A stretch of 64,000 nucleotides of DNA, taken from Aeromicrobium sp. IC_218. Lineage in GTDB: Bacteria; Actinomycetota; Actinomycetes; Propionibacteriales; Nocardioidaceae. The position numbers and the translations under genes were made by a program. Numbering within the stretch: the stretch's first letter is position 1; the number at the start of each line of letters is the position of its first letter. The stretch covers positions 1 through 64,000 of the forward strand of contig NZ_SJXM01000005.1 of assembly GCF_004336805.1 (NCBI RefSeq), written 5' to 3'. The notes beneath the pieces are model-generated. The model was not told where the DNA came from. It was given only the letters and a program-made list of their open reading frames with translations, and did not search any database. Shown here in pieces: positions 1 to 8,513 of the stretch.

Positions 1-120
1 TCACGTGTTACTCACCCGTTCGCCGCTCGTGTACCCCCGAAAGGGCCTTACCGCTCGACTTGCATGTGTTAAGCACGCCGCCAGCGTTCGTCCTGAGCCA
101 GGATCAAACTCTCCGTTGAA
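1..120 (-). rRNA. rrs: 16S ribosomal RNA, 5' end only
   Basis: On the minus strand this reads as the start of a bacterial small-subunit rRNA: the universal GAGTTTGATCCTGGCTCAG segment lies at about 111-93, followed by the typical GACGAACGCTGGCGGCGTGC and the ACATGCAAGTCGAGCGG region. Only about 120 nt are in the window; the gene runs off the left edge, so 23S and 5S are expected beyond it. By comparison with E. coli numbering the mature 5' end falls near position 119, uncertain by a few bases. Confidence 0.97.
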
Positions 121-516
121 AAACCCCACAAAGGGGCCAACATCGTTTTGATTCCTGACAAAAGGTTTGCTGACAAACAATTTGTCGGAATTAACCAACG
201 CCAACAACAACCAGCAAGCTGGTCACTGCCGACGGGGGTTTACTACTAATTAATCTCGTCGACTATTGCACACTGTTGAGTTCTCAAGGATCAGACGCAC
301 ACCACCCAGAAACCCCTCACAAAGAGAAGCCCTAGACGGGGCCAGACCACACGTCCCGCGTTTTCGGCGACCTGCCCAGAACACACCAAAGGTTCGGGAT
401 CAGCCGTTTCGGTTGAGACCTGCTACGCCCACCGGACAGCCGACCCTTTCAGGCCTTCCGCCCCGCCGTGCGGCGCAACAAAGAGAACATTACACGGGCC
501 CCTGCCGGATCTCCAA
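121..516 (-). promoter_or_regulatory. rRNA operon leader and promoter
   Basis: About 400 nt of non-coding sequence precede the 16S gene. A plausible sigma-70-type promoter is TTGGAG (516-511), 18 bp spacer, TAATGT (492-487), giving a transcript start near 480. The leader contains TTGAGAACTCAACAGTGTGC (288-269), which resembles the conserved actinobacterial rRNA leader segment used in antitermination and processing, and an AT-richer stretch just ahead of the rRNA (about 245-130), unusual in this GC-rich DNA. No gene is visible here. A further 100 nt (517-616) up to the next gene hold nothing I can identify. Confidence 0.75.
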
Positions 517-616
517 ATCGGGGTCGGTCCCCTGATGCGGTGGCCGTCCGATGCCCCGAAACGACCGGAATTCCGGCCCGCCGAGTCCCGATCGGAGGCG
601 TCCGGGACGCCTGGGA

Positions 617-1135
617 TCAGTCCGTCGAGCTCGCAGTGCGATGCAGGTCACGGTGCGCCTCGTAGATGCGCGCGTTCTCGTGCAGCTTCTCGACCTCGGC
701 GTCCGAGAGCTCGCGCCGGACCTTCCCGGGGACGCCCGCGACCAGGGACCGGGGCGGCACGTCCATCCCCTCGGTCACGACCGTGCCGGCGGCCAGCAGG
801 CACTCGTCACCGATGGTTGCGCCGTTCATGACGACGGCTCCCATGCCCACCAGGACGTGGTCGCCGATCGTGGCGCCGTGCACCACGGCGCCGTGCCCGA
901 CGGAGACGCCCTCCCCCAGCCGGACCGGCTTGCCCTTGTCGACGTGGAAGACGCAGTTGTCCTGCACGTTCGAGCGGGGGCCCACGACGATCGGCTCGTT
1001 GTCGGCGCGCAGCACGGCGCCGTAGAAGACGCTGGCGCCGGGACCGAGGGTCACGGCGCCGACGAGCGTGGCGTTCGGGGCGACCCAGGCCGTGTCGTCG
1101 ACGTCCGGCGTGCGGTCGGGAAGCGGGATCAGCAT
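617..1135 (-). CDS. Gamma-carbonic anhydrase family protein
   Basis: This 172-residue protein is a left-handed beta-helix (hexapeptide repeat) protein of the gamma-carbonic anhydrase family (CamH/YrdA/PaaY-like), which form trimers with zinc or iron between subunits. The three expected metal-ligand histidines are visible: His64 in CVFHVDKG and His81 and His86 in GHGAVVHG. Repeats of the form IGDHVLVGMGA and IGDECLLAAG run from about residue 15 to 135, and a helical tail (SDAEVEKLHENARIYEAHR) closes the helix. I chose the ATG at 1135 because the conserved fold starts right after it. Whether it hydrates CO2 or acts otherwise cannot be told; many members are inactive in vitro. Confidence 0.9.
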   Translation of the reverse strand: MLIPLPDRTPDVDDTAWVAPNATLVGAVTLGPGASVFYGAVLRADNEPIVVGPRSNVQDNCVFHVDKGKPVRLGEGVSVGHGAVVHGATIGDHVLVGMGAVVMNGATIGDECLLAAGTVVTEGMDVPPRSLVAGVPGKVRRELSDAEVEKLHENARIYEAHRDLHRTASSTD

Positions 1136-1148
1136 GACCCCAACGTAC

Positions 1149-2159
1149 TCAGGCGCGGCGTCGCCGCAGCCCCACCACGAGGAGGGCGACGACCACGAGG
1201 ACACCCGCGGCGACCGCCGCCGCGACGACGACGTCACGGGTCTCGACGGGGTAGGCCGACGCCGTCTCCGAGACGGGCTCCGAGCCGGGCGCGGCGACGA
1301 CGTCGGCCGTCCCCTCCGCGTCGGACGCCGGCAGGGCGACCCGCCACAGCGGCTGGGACGTGCCCTCGCTGCCCACCAGGACGCTGCGTCCGGACGGCTC
1401 GGCCGCGACCGTCTCCCCCTGCCGGGTGACGGGCGCCCTCAACGAGGTCACCGGCCGCCAGTCGGCGTCGAGCACGACCAGCGAGACGTACGTGCGCAGC
1501 ACGACGCGGTCGGACTCCGGCACGGCGGTCGCGTCGGTGACCAGGCCCGGCACGTCGGCGGCCACCTCGCGTGCCTGGTTGCTGCTGTCGGCGTCCAGGT
1601 CGCCGACGGCGAGCTCGAAGCGGCTTCCCCCGGCCAGCGCCTTCTCCAGCAGCGAGACCGTGCCGTCACGGACGACGATCGCCTCGACGTCGGGCGACCG
1701 GTCGCCGTAGTCGACGCGGTACGTGGTGGGACGCACCCGGTGGTCACCCTCCCCGGGCTCGTCGAGGACGTGCAGGGCCACCTCGTCGCGGGCACCACGG
1801 TTGTCGCCGGTGTCGGCGACCCACAGCCGGCCGTCGTCGTCGAGGGCCATCGCCTCGACGTCGGTGGTCTCGGCGCGCAGCCGGGTGACGCCCACGACCT
1901 CGCCGGTCGAGACCCGGACGGCGAACACCTCGGCGTCGTGGCCGGAGTCGTTCACCGTGTACGCGAGGTCGGGGTGATGCCGGCTGACGGCCAGGCCGCT
2001 GGACTCGCTGATGCGCGGGTCGTCGACCACCGAGACCCGCTGCGGCTCGTCGGCGGGTGCGGACGCCTGGGCGTCCTGCACGAACGAGGCCACGACGACC
2101 ACGACGAGCAGGAGCACGAGGAGTCCGGGGATCAGCAGCCGCCGGTAGCGAGGATTCAT
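1149..2159 (-). CDS. Membrane-anchored beta-propeller-like protein
   Basis: A 336-residue protein with an N-terminal hydrophobic segment (about residues 8-25, rich in Leu and Val), a long extracytoplasmic domain, and a C-terminal hydrophobic segment followed by RRRRA (about 308-336). The middle part contains repeated motifs such as ESSGLA, DVEAMALDDDGRLWVADTGDN and PDVEAIVV, which look like blades of a beta-propeller of the YncE/NHL or phytase-esterase-like type. The function is not known. The ATG at 2159 is chosen because it directly precedes the signal-like segment. It lies only 13 nt upstream of the carbonic anhydrase gene, so the two are probably co-transcribed. Confidence 0.75.
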   Translation of the reverse strand: MNPRYRRLLIPGLLVLLLVVVVVASFVQDAQASAPADEPQRVSVVDDPRISESSGLAVSRHHPDLAYTVNDSGHDAEVFAVRVSTGEVVGVTRLRAETTDVEAMALDDDGRLWVADTGDNRGARDEVALHVLDEPGEGDHRVRPTTYRVDYGDRSPDVEAIVVRDGTVSLLEKALAGGSRFELAVGDLDADSSNQAREVAADVPGLVTDATAVPESDRVVLRTYVSLVVLDADWRPVTSLRAPVTRQGETVAAEPSGRSVLVGSEGTSQPLWRVALPASDAEGTADVVAAPGSEPVSETASAYPVETRDVVVAAAVAAGVLVVVALLVVGLRRRRA

Positions 2160-2219
2160 CCTCGCCAGTCTCTCAGGAGCCGCCGCGGACGTCGCGGGAC
2201 GGGCGGTACTGTGTGGGGC

Positions 2220-2633
2220 GTGAGTGACGGCGAGGACTGGGAGATCCACGAGGGCGACGGACCCGCGACGATCGAGCGCAAGCTGGGTCACCGCGAGCGT
2301 GCCCGCCTGGAGCGCATCGCCCGCCGCCACGAGTTCGGCCGGCCGGAGCTCACCGAGCTCGAGCTCGGTCGCACCACGCACCGGGTCGCGCAGGTCGAGC
2401 CGATGGACCTCGACGGCGTCCGCACCATGACCGTCGGCACCATCGTCTGGGGCGTCGCGATCATCGGGCTGCTGCCGTTCCTGGGCACCCTGGACGACGA
2501 CGGCCGCACCTGGTGGCTGTGGACGTGCGTGGCCGGCTTCGGGCTGGGCCTCATCGGCGTGGAGTACTGCCGCCGGCGCCGCAAGGCGCTGCGCTCGCAG
2601 GTGCCTGCCGGCGGTCGCCGCCGCCGGGTCTAG
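2220..2633 (+). CDS. DUF2530 domain membrane protein
   Basis: A 137-residue protein with a charged N-terminal half (about 1-60, Glu/Arg rich, probably helical) and a C-terminal half matching the actinobacterial DUF2530 pattern: LDGVRTMTVGTIVWGVAIIG followed by DDGRTWWLWTC and IGVEYCRRRRK. There are two membrane segments, at about 71-90 and 98-116. The start is the GTG at 2220; the next gene upstream is divergent, with only 60 nt between the two starts. DUF2530 has no known function. The N-terminal extension of about 60 residues is longer than the bare domain. Confidence 0.8.
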   Translation: MSDGEDWEIHEGDGPATIERKLGHRERARLERIARRHEFGRPELTELELGRTTHRVAQVEPMDLDGVRTMTVGTIVWGVAIIGLLPFLGTLDDDGRTWWLWTCVAGFGLGLIGVEYCRRRRKALRSQVPAGGRRRRV

Positions 2634-2675
2634 CCGGCCGTCCGGAGAGGTCCGGACGGTCCCCGCAGGGCGCGC

Positions 2676-3452
2676 TCAGTCGAGCTCGACGACGTCCGGC
2701 GTGGTCGTGTCGAGCACCGGGTCGGGCAGGGCCTGCGCCGACGTGCTGCGCCGCACCGTGGCACCGGAGTGCGCGCCACAGCCGTGCGACAGCGCCACGA
2801 CGCGTCCGTCGTCGTTGGCCTGACCGTTCGCGCACACGCCGAAGCTGGACGACAGCGGGCCGGCCAGGCTCACCAGGAAGCCGCAGCCGCCGCAGACGCC
2901 CGGCGCCTGCTGGGCCAGCGGCACGTCGGGACCCTGCTCGCCGGCGTACCAGCGGTCGGCCGCCTGCACGCGGCCCTCGAGCGAGAGCACCACGCGGCGG
3001 CCGAGGCCGACCTCGCGGGCGAAGTAGCGGTCGGGGGTCTGCTCCTCGCCGTCGCCGGCGGTCCAGGACGGGACGAGCCGGACGTCGTCCTCCTCGGGCG
3101 GCAGCAGGTCGCCGGGGCCGAGGTCGCCGGGGCGGATGCGGTCCTTGTACGGCTTCCAGGCCGGGGCGACGATCGCCTCGTCGCCGGGCAGCAGCACGAC
3201 GTCGTTGACGGTGACCTGCTCGCTGTCGGGCGCGCGGGTGACGTCGGCGGCCCAGTACCAGCCGCGGTAGCCCGGCAGCAGGCAGGCGAAGACGTGCGTG
3301 GCCAGCAGCGGGCCGGCGGCGCGGACCTCGCGGTGCTCACCGACCGCGGTCGCCTCGGTGCCGTCGAGGACGGCGGCACGGGCCACGTCGACGGCGGCGG
3401 CGAGCACGGGGTCGACGGACGCGCGGGCGTCGTCGTTCGCTGCGGCGGACAT
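2676..3452 (-). CDS. DUF3027 domain protein
   Basis: A 258-residue soluble protein of the actinobacterial DUF3027 family. The N-terminal part (about 10-150) contains conserved aromatic motifs such as GYRGWYWAADVTRAP and VTVNDVVLLPGDEAIVAPAW. Near the C-terminus there is a cysteine cluster, CGGCGF, then FGVCANGQAND and HGCGAHS, which resembles a zinc-ribbon-like site. The ATG at 3452 starts the conserved region. The function of the family is unknown. It is convergent with the DUF2530 gene (42 nt gap) and divergent from the MFS transporter. Confidence 0.8.
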   Translation of the reverse strand: MSAAANDDARASVDPVLAAAVDVARAAVLDGTEATAVGEHREVRAAGPLLATHVFACLLPGYRGWYWAADVTRAPDSEQVTVNDVVLLPGDEAIVAPAWKPYKDRIRPGDLGPGDLLPPEEDDVRLVPSWTAGDGEEQTPDRYFAREVGLGRRVVLSLEGRVQAADRWYAGEQGPDVPLAQQAPGVCGGCGFLVSLAGPLSSSFGVCANGQANDDGRVVALSHGCGAHSGATVRRSTSAQALPDPVLDTTTPDVVELD

Positions 3453-3539
3453 GTGTCGATTCTCCCCCAGGCACCACGGCCCGCCCAAACCGGGGCGTGG
3501 ACGCCGCGCGCGGGCCGCGCGCTGCGGCAGGATGGACGC

Positions 3540-4931
3540 GTGCCCGAGTCCCCCGCCCCCGACGAGCGCACCTGGCCCGAGCGGCTCGGCGCGGCGACCA
3601 CCCAGGCGGCCCGTGCCGTCGGAGCCGTCGGCCGGGGCACCGGACGCGGCACCCGGCGGGCCTTCGTCCAGGCCCGCCGCTTCACGCACGCGAAGGGTGC
3701 CGGCGAGAGCGGCCTGTCCCGGCTGCTCGAGCTGCACGCCTTCAACACCGCCGGCGACGCCGCCGTCGCCGTCTCGCTGGCCGGCAGCCTGTTCTTCACC
3801 GTGCCGACCGACGAGGCGCACGGCGACGTGGCGCGCTTCCTGCTGCTCACGATGCTGCCGTTCGCCATCGTCGCGCCGCTGATCGGCCCGTTCCTGGACC
3901 GGTTCCGGCGCGGACGCCGCTGGGCCATCGGCGCCACGCTGGCCGTGCGCGCGTTCTGCGCGTGGGTCGCGGCCGGCGCGGTCATCACCGAGTCCACCGC
4001 GCTCTTCCCGGCCGCGCTGGGGTGCCTGGTGGCGTCCAAGGCGTACGGCGTCACCCGGGCGTCCGCGGTGCCCCGGCTTCTCCCCCGTGAGTTCACGCTC
4101 GTGAAGGCCAACTCGCGCATCTCGCTCACCGGCACCGGCGCCGCGGCCATCTCCGCCCCGATCGCCGTGGGGCTGGCGGCGATCGGTCCGCAGTGGACGC
4201 TGCGCTACGCCTTCGGCCTGTTCGTCGTCGGCACGGTGCTGGCCGTCCTGCTGCCGTCGCGGGTCGACTCCACCGAGGGCGAGCAGGACGTGCTGGACGA
4301 CCAGCCGCGCCAGCGCCGTCGCCGGGTGCGCATCAGCCCGGACGTCGTCGTGGGCCTGCGCTGCAACGTCGGTCTACGGTTCCTGTCGGGCTTCCTGACC
4401 ATGTTCATGGCCTTCGTGCTGCGCTCGGACCCGTTCCCCGGCTGGGAGGACCGCGTCACGATCCTCATGGCGCTGGTGATCGGCGCCGCCGGGGCGGGCA
4501 GCACCGTCGGCGTGCTGCTCGGGTCGGCGCTGCGGACCCGCCGGCCGCAGACGACGGTGCTCGTGGTGCTCGCCGTCGACGTCGCGGTGCTCGCCCTCGC
4601 CGCGCTCGCGTACGGCCTGGCGACCGCCGTGGCGCTCGGGCTCGCGGTCGGCCTGTGCCAGTCGCTGGGCAAGCTGAGCCTGGACGCGCTCATCCAGCGT
4701 GACGTGCCCGAGACGGTGCGCACGAGCGTGTTCGCCCGGTCCGAGACGGTGCTGCAGCTGGCCTGGGTGCTCGGCGGCTTCGCCGGGCTCGGCCTGGCCC
4801 TGCAGACGCCGCGCCTGGGCCTGAGCGTCGTCGCCCTGCTGCTGGTCGGCTGGCTGGCTCTGGTGGTCTGGCAGCTGACGCAGCGCGAGCGGCGTCCCGC
4901 GGGGCAGGACGCCGCCGCGGCGAGCCGCTAG
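3540..4931 (+). CDS. MFS transporter
   Basis: A 463-residue major facilitator superfamily protein with a hydrophilic, basic N-terminal extension of about 65 residues before the first membrane segment, then around 10-12 hydrophobic helices. The charged loop after helix 3 (GPFLDRFRRGRRWAIG) fits the MFS loop 2-3 signature, and a basic central loop (RQRRRRVR, about residue 260) separates the two halves. The start is GTG 3540, giving VPESPAPDERTWPERLG. The substrate cannot be predicted. The last 4 nt overlap the end of the convergent cold-shock gene. Confidence 0.8.
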   Translation: MPESPAPDERTWPERLGAATTQAARAVGAVGRGTGRGTRRAFVQARRFTHAKGAGESGLSRLLELHAFNTAGDAAVAVSLAGSLFFTVPTDEAHGDVARFLLLTMLPFAIVAPLIGPFLDRFRRGRRWAIGATLAVRAFCAWVAAGAVITESTALFPAALGCLVASKAYGVTRASAVPRLLPREFTLVKANSRISLTGTGAAAISAPIAVGLAAIGPQWTLRYAFGLFVVGTVLAVLLPSRVDSTEGEQDVLDDQPRQRRRRVRISPDVVVGLRCNVGLRFLSGFLTMFMAFVLRSDPFPGWEDRVTILMALVIGAAGAGSTVGVLLGSALRTRRPQTTVLVVLAVDVAVLALAALAYGLATAVALGLAVGLCQSLGKLSLDALIQRDVPETVRTSVFARSETVLQLAWVLGGFAGLGLALQTPRLGLSVVALLLVGWLALVVWQLTQRERRPAGQDAAAASR

Positions 4932-5323
4932 AGCTCGAGCTCGTCGGCCAGCGCGCGGAGCAGCTTGGCCGTCGGCTTGGCCGTGCGGGCGTCGGGGTGA
5001 CGGCCGTGGCGGTAGCCCTCGCCGAGGCGGTCCAGCAGGCCGATGAGGTCCTCGACGATGACGACCATGTCCTCGGGCGCCTTGCGGCGGGCGGCCGCCT
5101 GGTTGCGCGCGACCGACGTCGCGGGCTCCAGCAGGCGCACCTGCAGGGCCTGGTCGCCGCGGCGCCCCTGGGCGATGCCGAACTCCACCCGCTGCCCGGG
5201 CTTGAGCGACGGCACGCCGGCGGGCAGGGCGTCGCTGCGGACGTACACGTCCGCGCCGTCGTCCTGGCTCAGGAATCCGAAGCCCTTGTCAGCGTCGAAC
5301 CACTTCACTTTGCCCGTGGGCAT
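4928..5323 (-). CDS. Cold-shock domain protein with long C-terminal extension
   Basis: A 131-residue protein whose first 65 residues are a cold-shock domain: GKVKWFDADKGFGFLSQDD carries RNP1 (KGFGFL) and VYV stands where RNP2 usually reads VFVH. The domain binds single-stranded nucleic acid. The remaining 65 residues (from about ATSVARNQAAARRKAPEDM on) are absent from ordinary 67-70-residue Csp proteins and look helical. The start is ATG 5323 (MPTGKVKW); an in-frame codon four residues earlier lacks family support. Its stop overlaps the end of the convergent MFS gene by 4 nt. Confidence 0.85.
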   Translation of the reverse strand: MPTGKVKWFDADKGFGFLSQDDGADVYVRSDALPAGVPSLKPGQRVEFGIAQGRRGDQALQVRLLEPATSVARNQAAARRKAPEDMVVIVEDLIGLLDRLGEGYRHGRHPDARTAKPTAKLLRALADELEL

Positions 5324-5392
5324 GGCGTTCCTCACTCTCGGCTGGTGCGAAGCCTCAGCCTAGTGATCGGGTCCAACTCCCTCGACCCCGGC

Positions 5393-6400
5393 TCAGGCGG
5401 ACCCGATGGGCGTGCTGGCGTCATGCTCGTCGTCCTCGTCGCGGAAGTGGACGTCGATGGACTGGAAGCCCTTGTGCCGCTGCGCCTTGGCGTAGAGCGC
5501 GTACGCCCGCCGGTCGGCCTCGGTGAGGTGGACGCGGTCGGTGAACGGGGTCAGCAGCGCCCGCGGGAACAGTCGCCGGGCGATGACGACGTTGATCTCC
5601 AGGCCGAGCACGACGGCGCAGGACGCGAGGAAGATGAACGCCATGAGGCCGAGGACGACCGCGAAGACGCTGTTGAGCTCGCTGGCCCGGCTCACGACGC
5701 CGCTCACGTAGGCCTGGCCGCCCTGCTGCAGCGCGATCCAGGCGGCACCGACGAACGCCGCACCGGGGGCCACGCGCATCCAGCCCGGACGCACGACGGC
5801 GAACAGCCGGAACAGCGCCATGAAGACGAACCAGATGAGCGCCCAGGTGACCGGGATGAGCAGCCGCGACACCCACGCGGCCTCGTCCTTGAACGGCTCG
5901 AGCGTGGGCAGCACGGAGGTCAGGACGGTCAGCGCCACGACCGCGAGGCCGACGATGCCCACGAGCAGCAGGCTGCGCAGCCGCATGAGGAAGGGGTTGG
6001 CCCGGCTGTTGCGCGGCACCGACCAGGCGACGTTGGACGCGTTCTGCAGCGACTGCCCCACGCCCAGCGAGCCGTAGAGGGCGGCGAGCACACCGACGAC
6101 GATGGCCGACCCGCTGCCGCTGATGCCCTCGGGCCGGGCCAGCTGCGGCCCGACCACGGGGATCTGGCTCACCGCGCTGTCGAGCAGCGTCTCCTGCAGC
6201 TCGACGTCGCCCTGGAGCAGGAAGCCCAGCACCGAGGACGCGATGAGCAGCAGCGGGAAGATCGCGGTGAACGCGTAGTAGGTGATGACCGCGGCGAGGT
6301 AGGGGCCCTGGTCGTCGAAGTACTTGTAGACGACCGCGAGCGGGAAGCCGACGACGCGGTGACGGCGCTGGAAGCCGTCGACGGTCCCGACGGCGCTCAC
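5393..6400 (-). CDS. YihY/virulence factor BrkB family membrane protein
   Basis: A 335-residue integral membrane protein of the YihY/BrkB family. Family hallmarks include the early segment GPYLAAVITYYAFTAIFPLLL, the GVGQSLQNASNVAW segment near residue 120 and the GAAWIALQQGGQAYV segment near 225. Six hydrophobic helices are visible, and the C-terminal tail of about 60 residues is polar and acidic. The family was once proposed to be ribonuclease BN, an assignment since withdrawn; the function is unknown. The start is GTG 6400, which overlaps the stop of the MazF-like gene by 4 nt, so the two are translationally coupled. Confidence 0.88.
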   Translation of the reverse strand: MSAVGTVDGFQRRHRVVGFPLAVVYKYFDDQGPYLAAVITYYAFTAIFPLLLIASSVLGFLLQGDVELQETLLDSAVSQIPVVGPQLARPEGISGSGSAIVVGVLAALYGSLGVGQSLQNASNVAWSVPRNSRANPFLMRLRSLLLVGIVGLAVVALTVLTSVLPTLEPFKDEAAWVSRLLIPVTWALIWFVFMALFRLFAVVRPGWMRVAPGAAFVGAAWIALQQGGQAYVSGVVSRASELNSVFAVVLGLMAFIFLASCAVVLGLEINVVIARRLFPRALLTPFTDRVHLTEADRRAYALYAKAQRHKGFQSIDVHFRDEDDEHDASTPIGSA

Positions 6401-6780
6401 GGGATCGGCAGGTAGGGGCGCACCGCGGCCGCGACCTGGTCGAAGACGGGACGGGGCATGACGGCACCCTCGCGGCGGACGTCGCTGGCCTGTACCCGGA
6501 CGAACCGGTTGAGCCGCACCTCGCTCGGGCGTCCGGCCGCGTCCCACGCGCCGGTGCCGACGTCCATCCAGAAGCGTCCGGCGCGGGCCTCCTGGGCGGC
6601 GTCGCGGTCGTGGTCGTGGCTGGTCATGGGCAGGACGACCAGCGCGTCGCCCTCGCGGGCCAGGACGAGCACCGGCCGGTCCTTGCCGCGGGAGGGGTCC
6701 TCCTCGTAGGGGACCCACGCCCACACGACCTCTCCCGGGTCGGCGTCGCCGTCCGGGTCGGGCGCGTAGACGATCTCCAC
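6397..6780 (-). CDS. PemK/MazF-family protein without visible antitoxin
   Basis: A 127-residue protein with PemK/MazF features: the beta-barrel opening GEVVWAWVPYEED, then GKDRPVLVLAREGDALVVLPMTS, and the C-terminal VRLNRFVRVQASDV. Active family members are sequence-specific RNases of type II toxin-antitoxin systems. The GTG start at 6780 gives VEIVYAPDPDG. No small antitoxin gene lies on either side: upstream is the acyl-CoA ligase (38 nt away) and downstream the YihY gene, with a 4-nt overlap. It may therefore be a solitary, possibly domesticated member. Toxicity is not shown by the sequence. Confidence 0.75.
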   Translation of the reverse strand: MEIVYAPDPDGDADPGEVVWAWVPYEEDPSRGKDRPVLVLAREGDALVVLPMTSHDHDRDAAQEARAGRFWMDVGTGAWDAAGRPSEVRLNRFVRVQASDVRREGAVMPRPVFDQVAAAVRPYLPIP

Positions 6781-6818
6781 GGCGGCAAGCCTGCCACAGC
6801 GGACCGGACCGGGCCGGT

Positions 6819-8408
6819 TCAGACGTGCGGCGGCAGCTCGCGGCGCATGACCTTGCCGGTGGGGTTGCGCGGCAGCTCGGCGAGGAAGACCACGTGCCGC
6901 GGCACCGCGAACCGCGCCACGTGCTGCTTGGCGTGGTCGACGACGCCGCCGTGGTCGAGCTCGTGCCCGTCGCGGACCACGACGTACGCGGCCAGCGTCT
7001 GGCCCCACTGCTCGTCCGGCACGCCCGTGACGACCACCTCGGCGACGGCCGGGTGCTCGGCGAGCGCGTCCTCGAGCTCGCGCGGGAAGACGTTCTCGCC
7101 GCCGGACACGATCATCTCGTCGTCGCGGCCAGAGACGAACAGGCGTCCGGCCTCGTCGAGGTGGCCGACGTCGCCGGTGCTCATGAGGCCGCCGGCGAAG
7201 TCCTTGGTGCGCCCGTCGGTGTAGCCGCCGAACGGCATGTCGTTGCCGACGTGGATGACACCGGTCTCGCCCGGGGGCACCTCCTGGCCGTCGGGGCCGA
7301 GCACCTTGACCGTGGTGCGCCTCGGCGGGACGCCCGCGGTGCCGGGGGCGGCGCGCAGGTCGTCCGGGCTCGCGATGGTCACCCACGCCGTCTCGGTGGC
7401 GCCGTAGAAGTTGTAGATGGAGTCGGTGAACCGGTCCATGAAGCGGATCGCCAGGTCGCCGGCCAGCGCCGAGCCGCTCGTGGCCGTGATGCGCAGGCTC
7501 GAGACGTCGAGCCCCCGGGTGGCCTCGTCGGGCAGGTCGGCCATTCGCTGCAGCATGATCGGCACCGCCACCAGCACCGACGCCCGGTGCTCGGCGACGT
7601 CGCGCACGGTCTGGGCGGGGTCGAACCGGCGGCGCATGACGTACGTGGGCGTCGCGATGAGGCCGAAGCCGAAGTTGAGCAGGCCCCAGGAGTGGAACAG
7701 CGGCGCCGCGACGACGACCGTCGCGCCGGCCTCGTAGGGGATGGCGCCGAAGAAGGTGAGGATCGGCCGCAGGTTCTTCGGCTCCTCGCGGCGCGAGCCC
7801 TTCGGGGCGCCCGTGGTGCCGGACGTGAAGATGATGATCTGGCCGTGCCGCTCGGGCTTGCGGACGCGCTTGGCCGGGTGGGCGGCGGCCAGCGACGAGA
7901 CGGTGGGCAGCTCGGTGCCGCCGTCGGACCAGGCCAGCACGAGCATGTCGCGGTCGAGCGGCGCGCACAGGCCGAGGAACTCCTCGTCGAGGACGACCAT
8001 GACCGCGCCCTCGCGCTGCACGAGCTCCTCGAGCTGGCGACCGCTGGCCATGGTGTTGAGCAGCAGCACCTTCGCACCGACCTGCATGGCGGCCACGAGG
8101 GTCTGCACCATGAAGCGGTGGTTGCGGCACAGCACGGCGACCGCGTCGCCCTCGCCCACGGCCCGGGCCCGCAGCGCGGCGCTGAGCCGGTCGACGTCGT
8201 CGGCCAGCTCGCGCCAGGTGGTCTCCCCCGCGTCGTCGGCGATGGCGACCTGCTGCGGCGCGCGGTGCGCGTTCGCGTGCACGCCCGACGGCAGGCCGGG
8301 GCCCCACGTCAGCAGCTCGCGGCCGGCAGCCAGCATCCGGTGCGGGGCCTGCGGCCGCAGCATCCCGATGCGGTGCAGGACGGTCAGGGGTCCGGCGGAG
8401 CGTCCCAT
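6819..8408 (-). CDS. AMP-binding fatty acyl-CoA ligase
   Basis: A 529-residue member of the ANL superfamily that should activate a carboxylic acid through an acyl-AMP and transfer it to CoA. The phosphate-binding motif TSGTTGAPKG is at 195-204, the YGATE motif follows near 330, STGDVGHLDEAGRLFVSGR carries the adenylate-binding Asp and hinge, and PTGKVMRRELP at the C-terminus contains the catalytic lysine region. Chain length of the substrate is unknown. A CRP-like palindrome sits 18 nt upstream of the start. The next gene downstream is the MazF-like gene. Confidence 0.88.
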   Translation of the reverse strand: MGRSAGPLTVLHRIGMLRPQAPHRMLAAGRELLTWGPGLPSGVHANAHRAPQQVAIADDAGETTWRELADDVDRLSAALRARAVGEGDAVAVLCRNHRFMVQTLVAAMQVGAKVLLLNTMASGRQLEELVQREGAVMVVLDEEFLGLCAPLDRDMLVLAWSDGGTELPTVSSLAAAHPAKRVRKPERHGQIIIFTSGTTGAPKGSRREEPKNLRPILTFFGAIPYEAGATVVVAAPLFHSWGLLNFGFGLIATPTYVMRRRFDPAQTVRDVAEHRASVLVAVPIMLQRMADLPDEATRGLDVSSLRITATSGSALAGDLAIRFMDRFTDSIYNFYGATETAWVTIASPDDLRAAPGTAGVPPRRTTVKVLGPDGQEVPPGETGVIHVGNDMPFGGYTDGRTKDFAGGLMSTGDVGHLDEAGRLFVSGRDDEMIVSGGENVFPRELEDALAEHPAVAEVVVTGVPDEQWGQTLAAYVVVRDGHELDHGGVVDHAKQHVARFAVPRHVVFLAELPRNPTGKVMRRELPPHV

Positions 8409-8425
8409 GCTTCCCTCTCGTCGAC

Positions 8426-8441
8426 GGTGACCTGAGTCACC
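8426..8441. promoter_or_regulatory. CRP/GlxR-like operator upstream of acyl-CoA ligase
   Basis: The sequence GGTGA-CCTGAG-TCACC matches the CRP/GlxR consensus TGTGA-N6-TCACA in 8 of 10 positions and is part of a perfect dyad with 8-base arms (ACGGTGAC, CTGA, GTCACCGT; 8424-8443). It lies 18-33 nt upstream of the acyl-CoA ligase start at 8408, so it would overlap the promoter or start of transcription. Confidence 0.6.
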
Positions 8442-8513
8442 GTAACAACGACGATGTCAGATGCCGGTGACGGCGAGGAGAGATGGGTCACGACGGGGCG
8501 TGCGTCCGAGTCG

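Noticed and set aside
6397..6780. A toxin-antitoxin module
   Set aside because: Only the MazF-like half is seen; no antitoxin-like frame fits in the flanking gaps.
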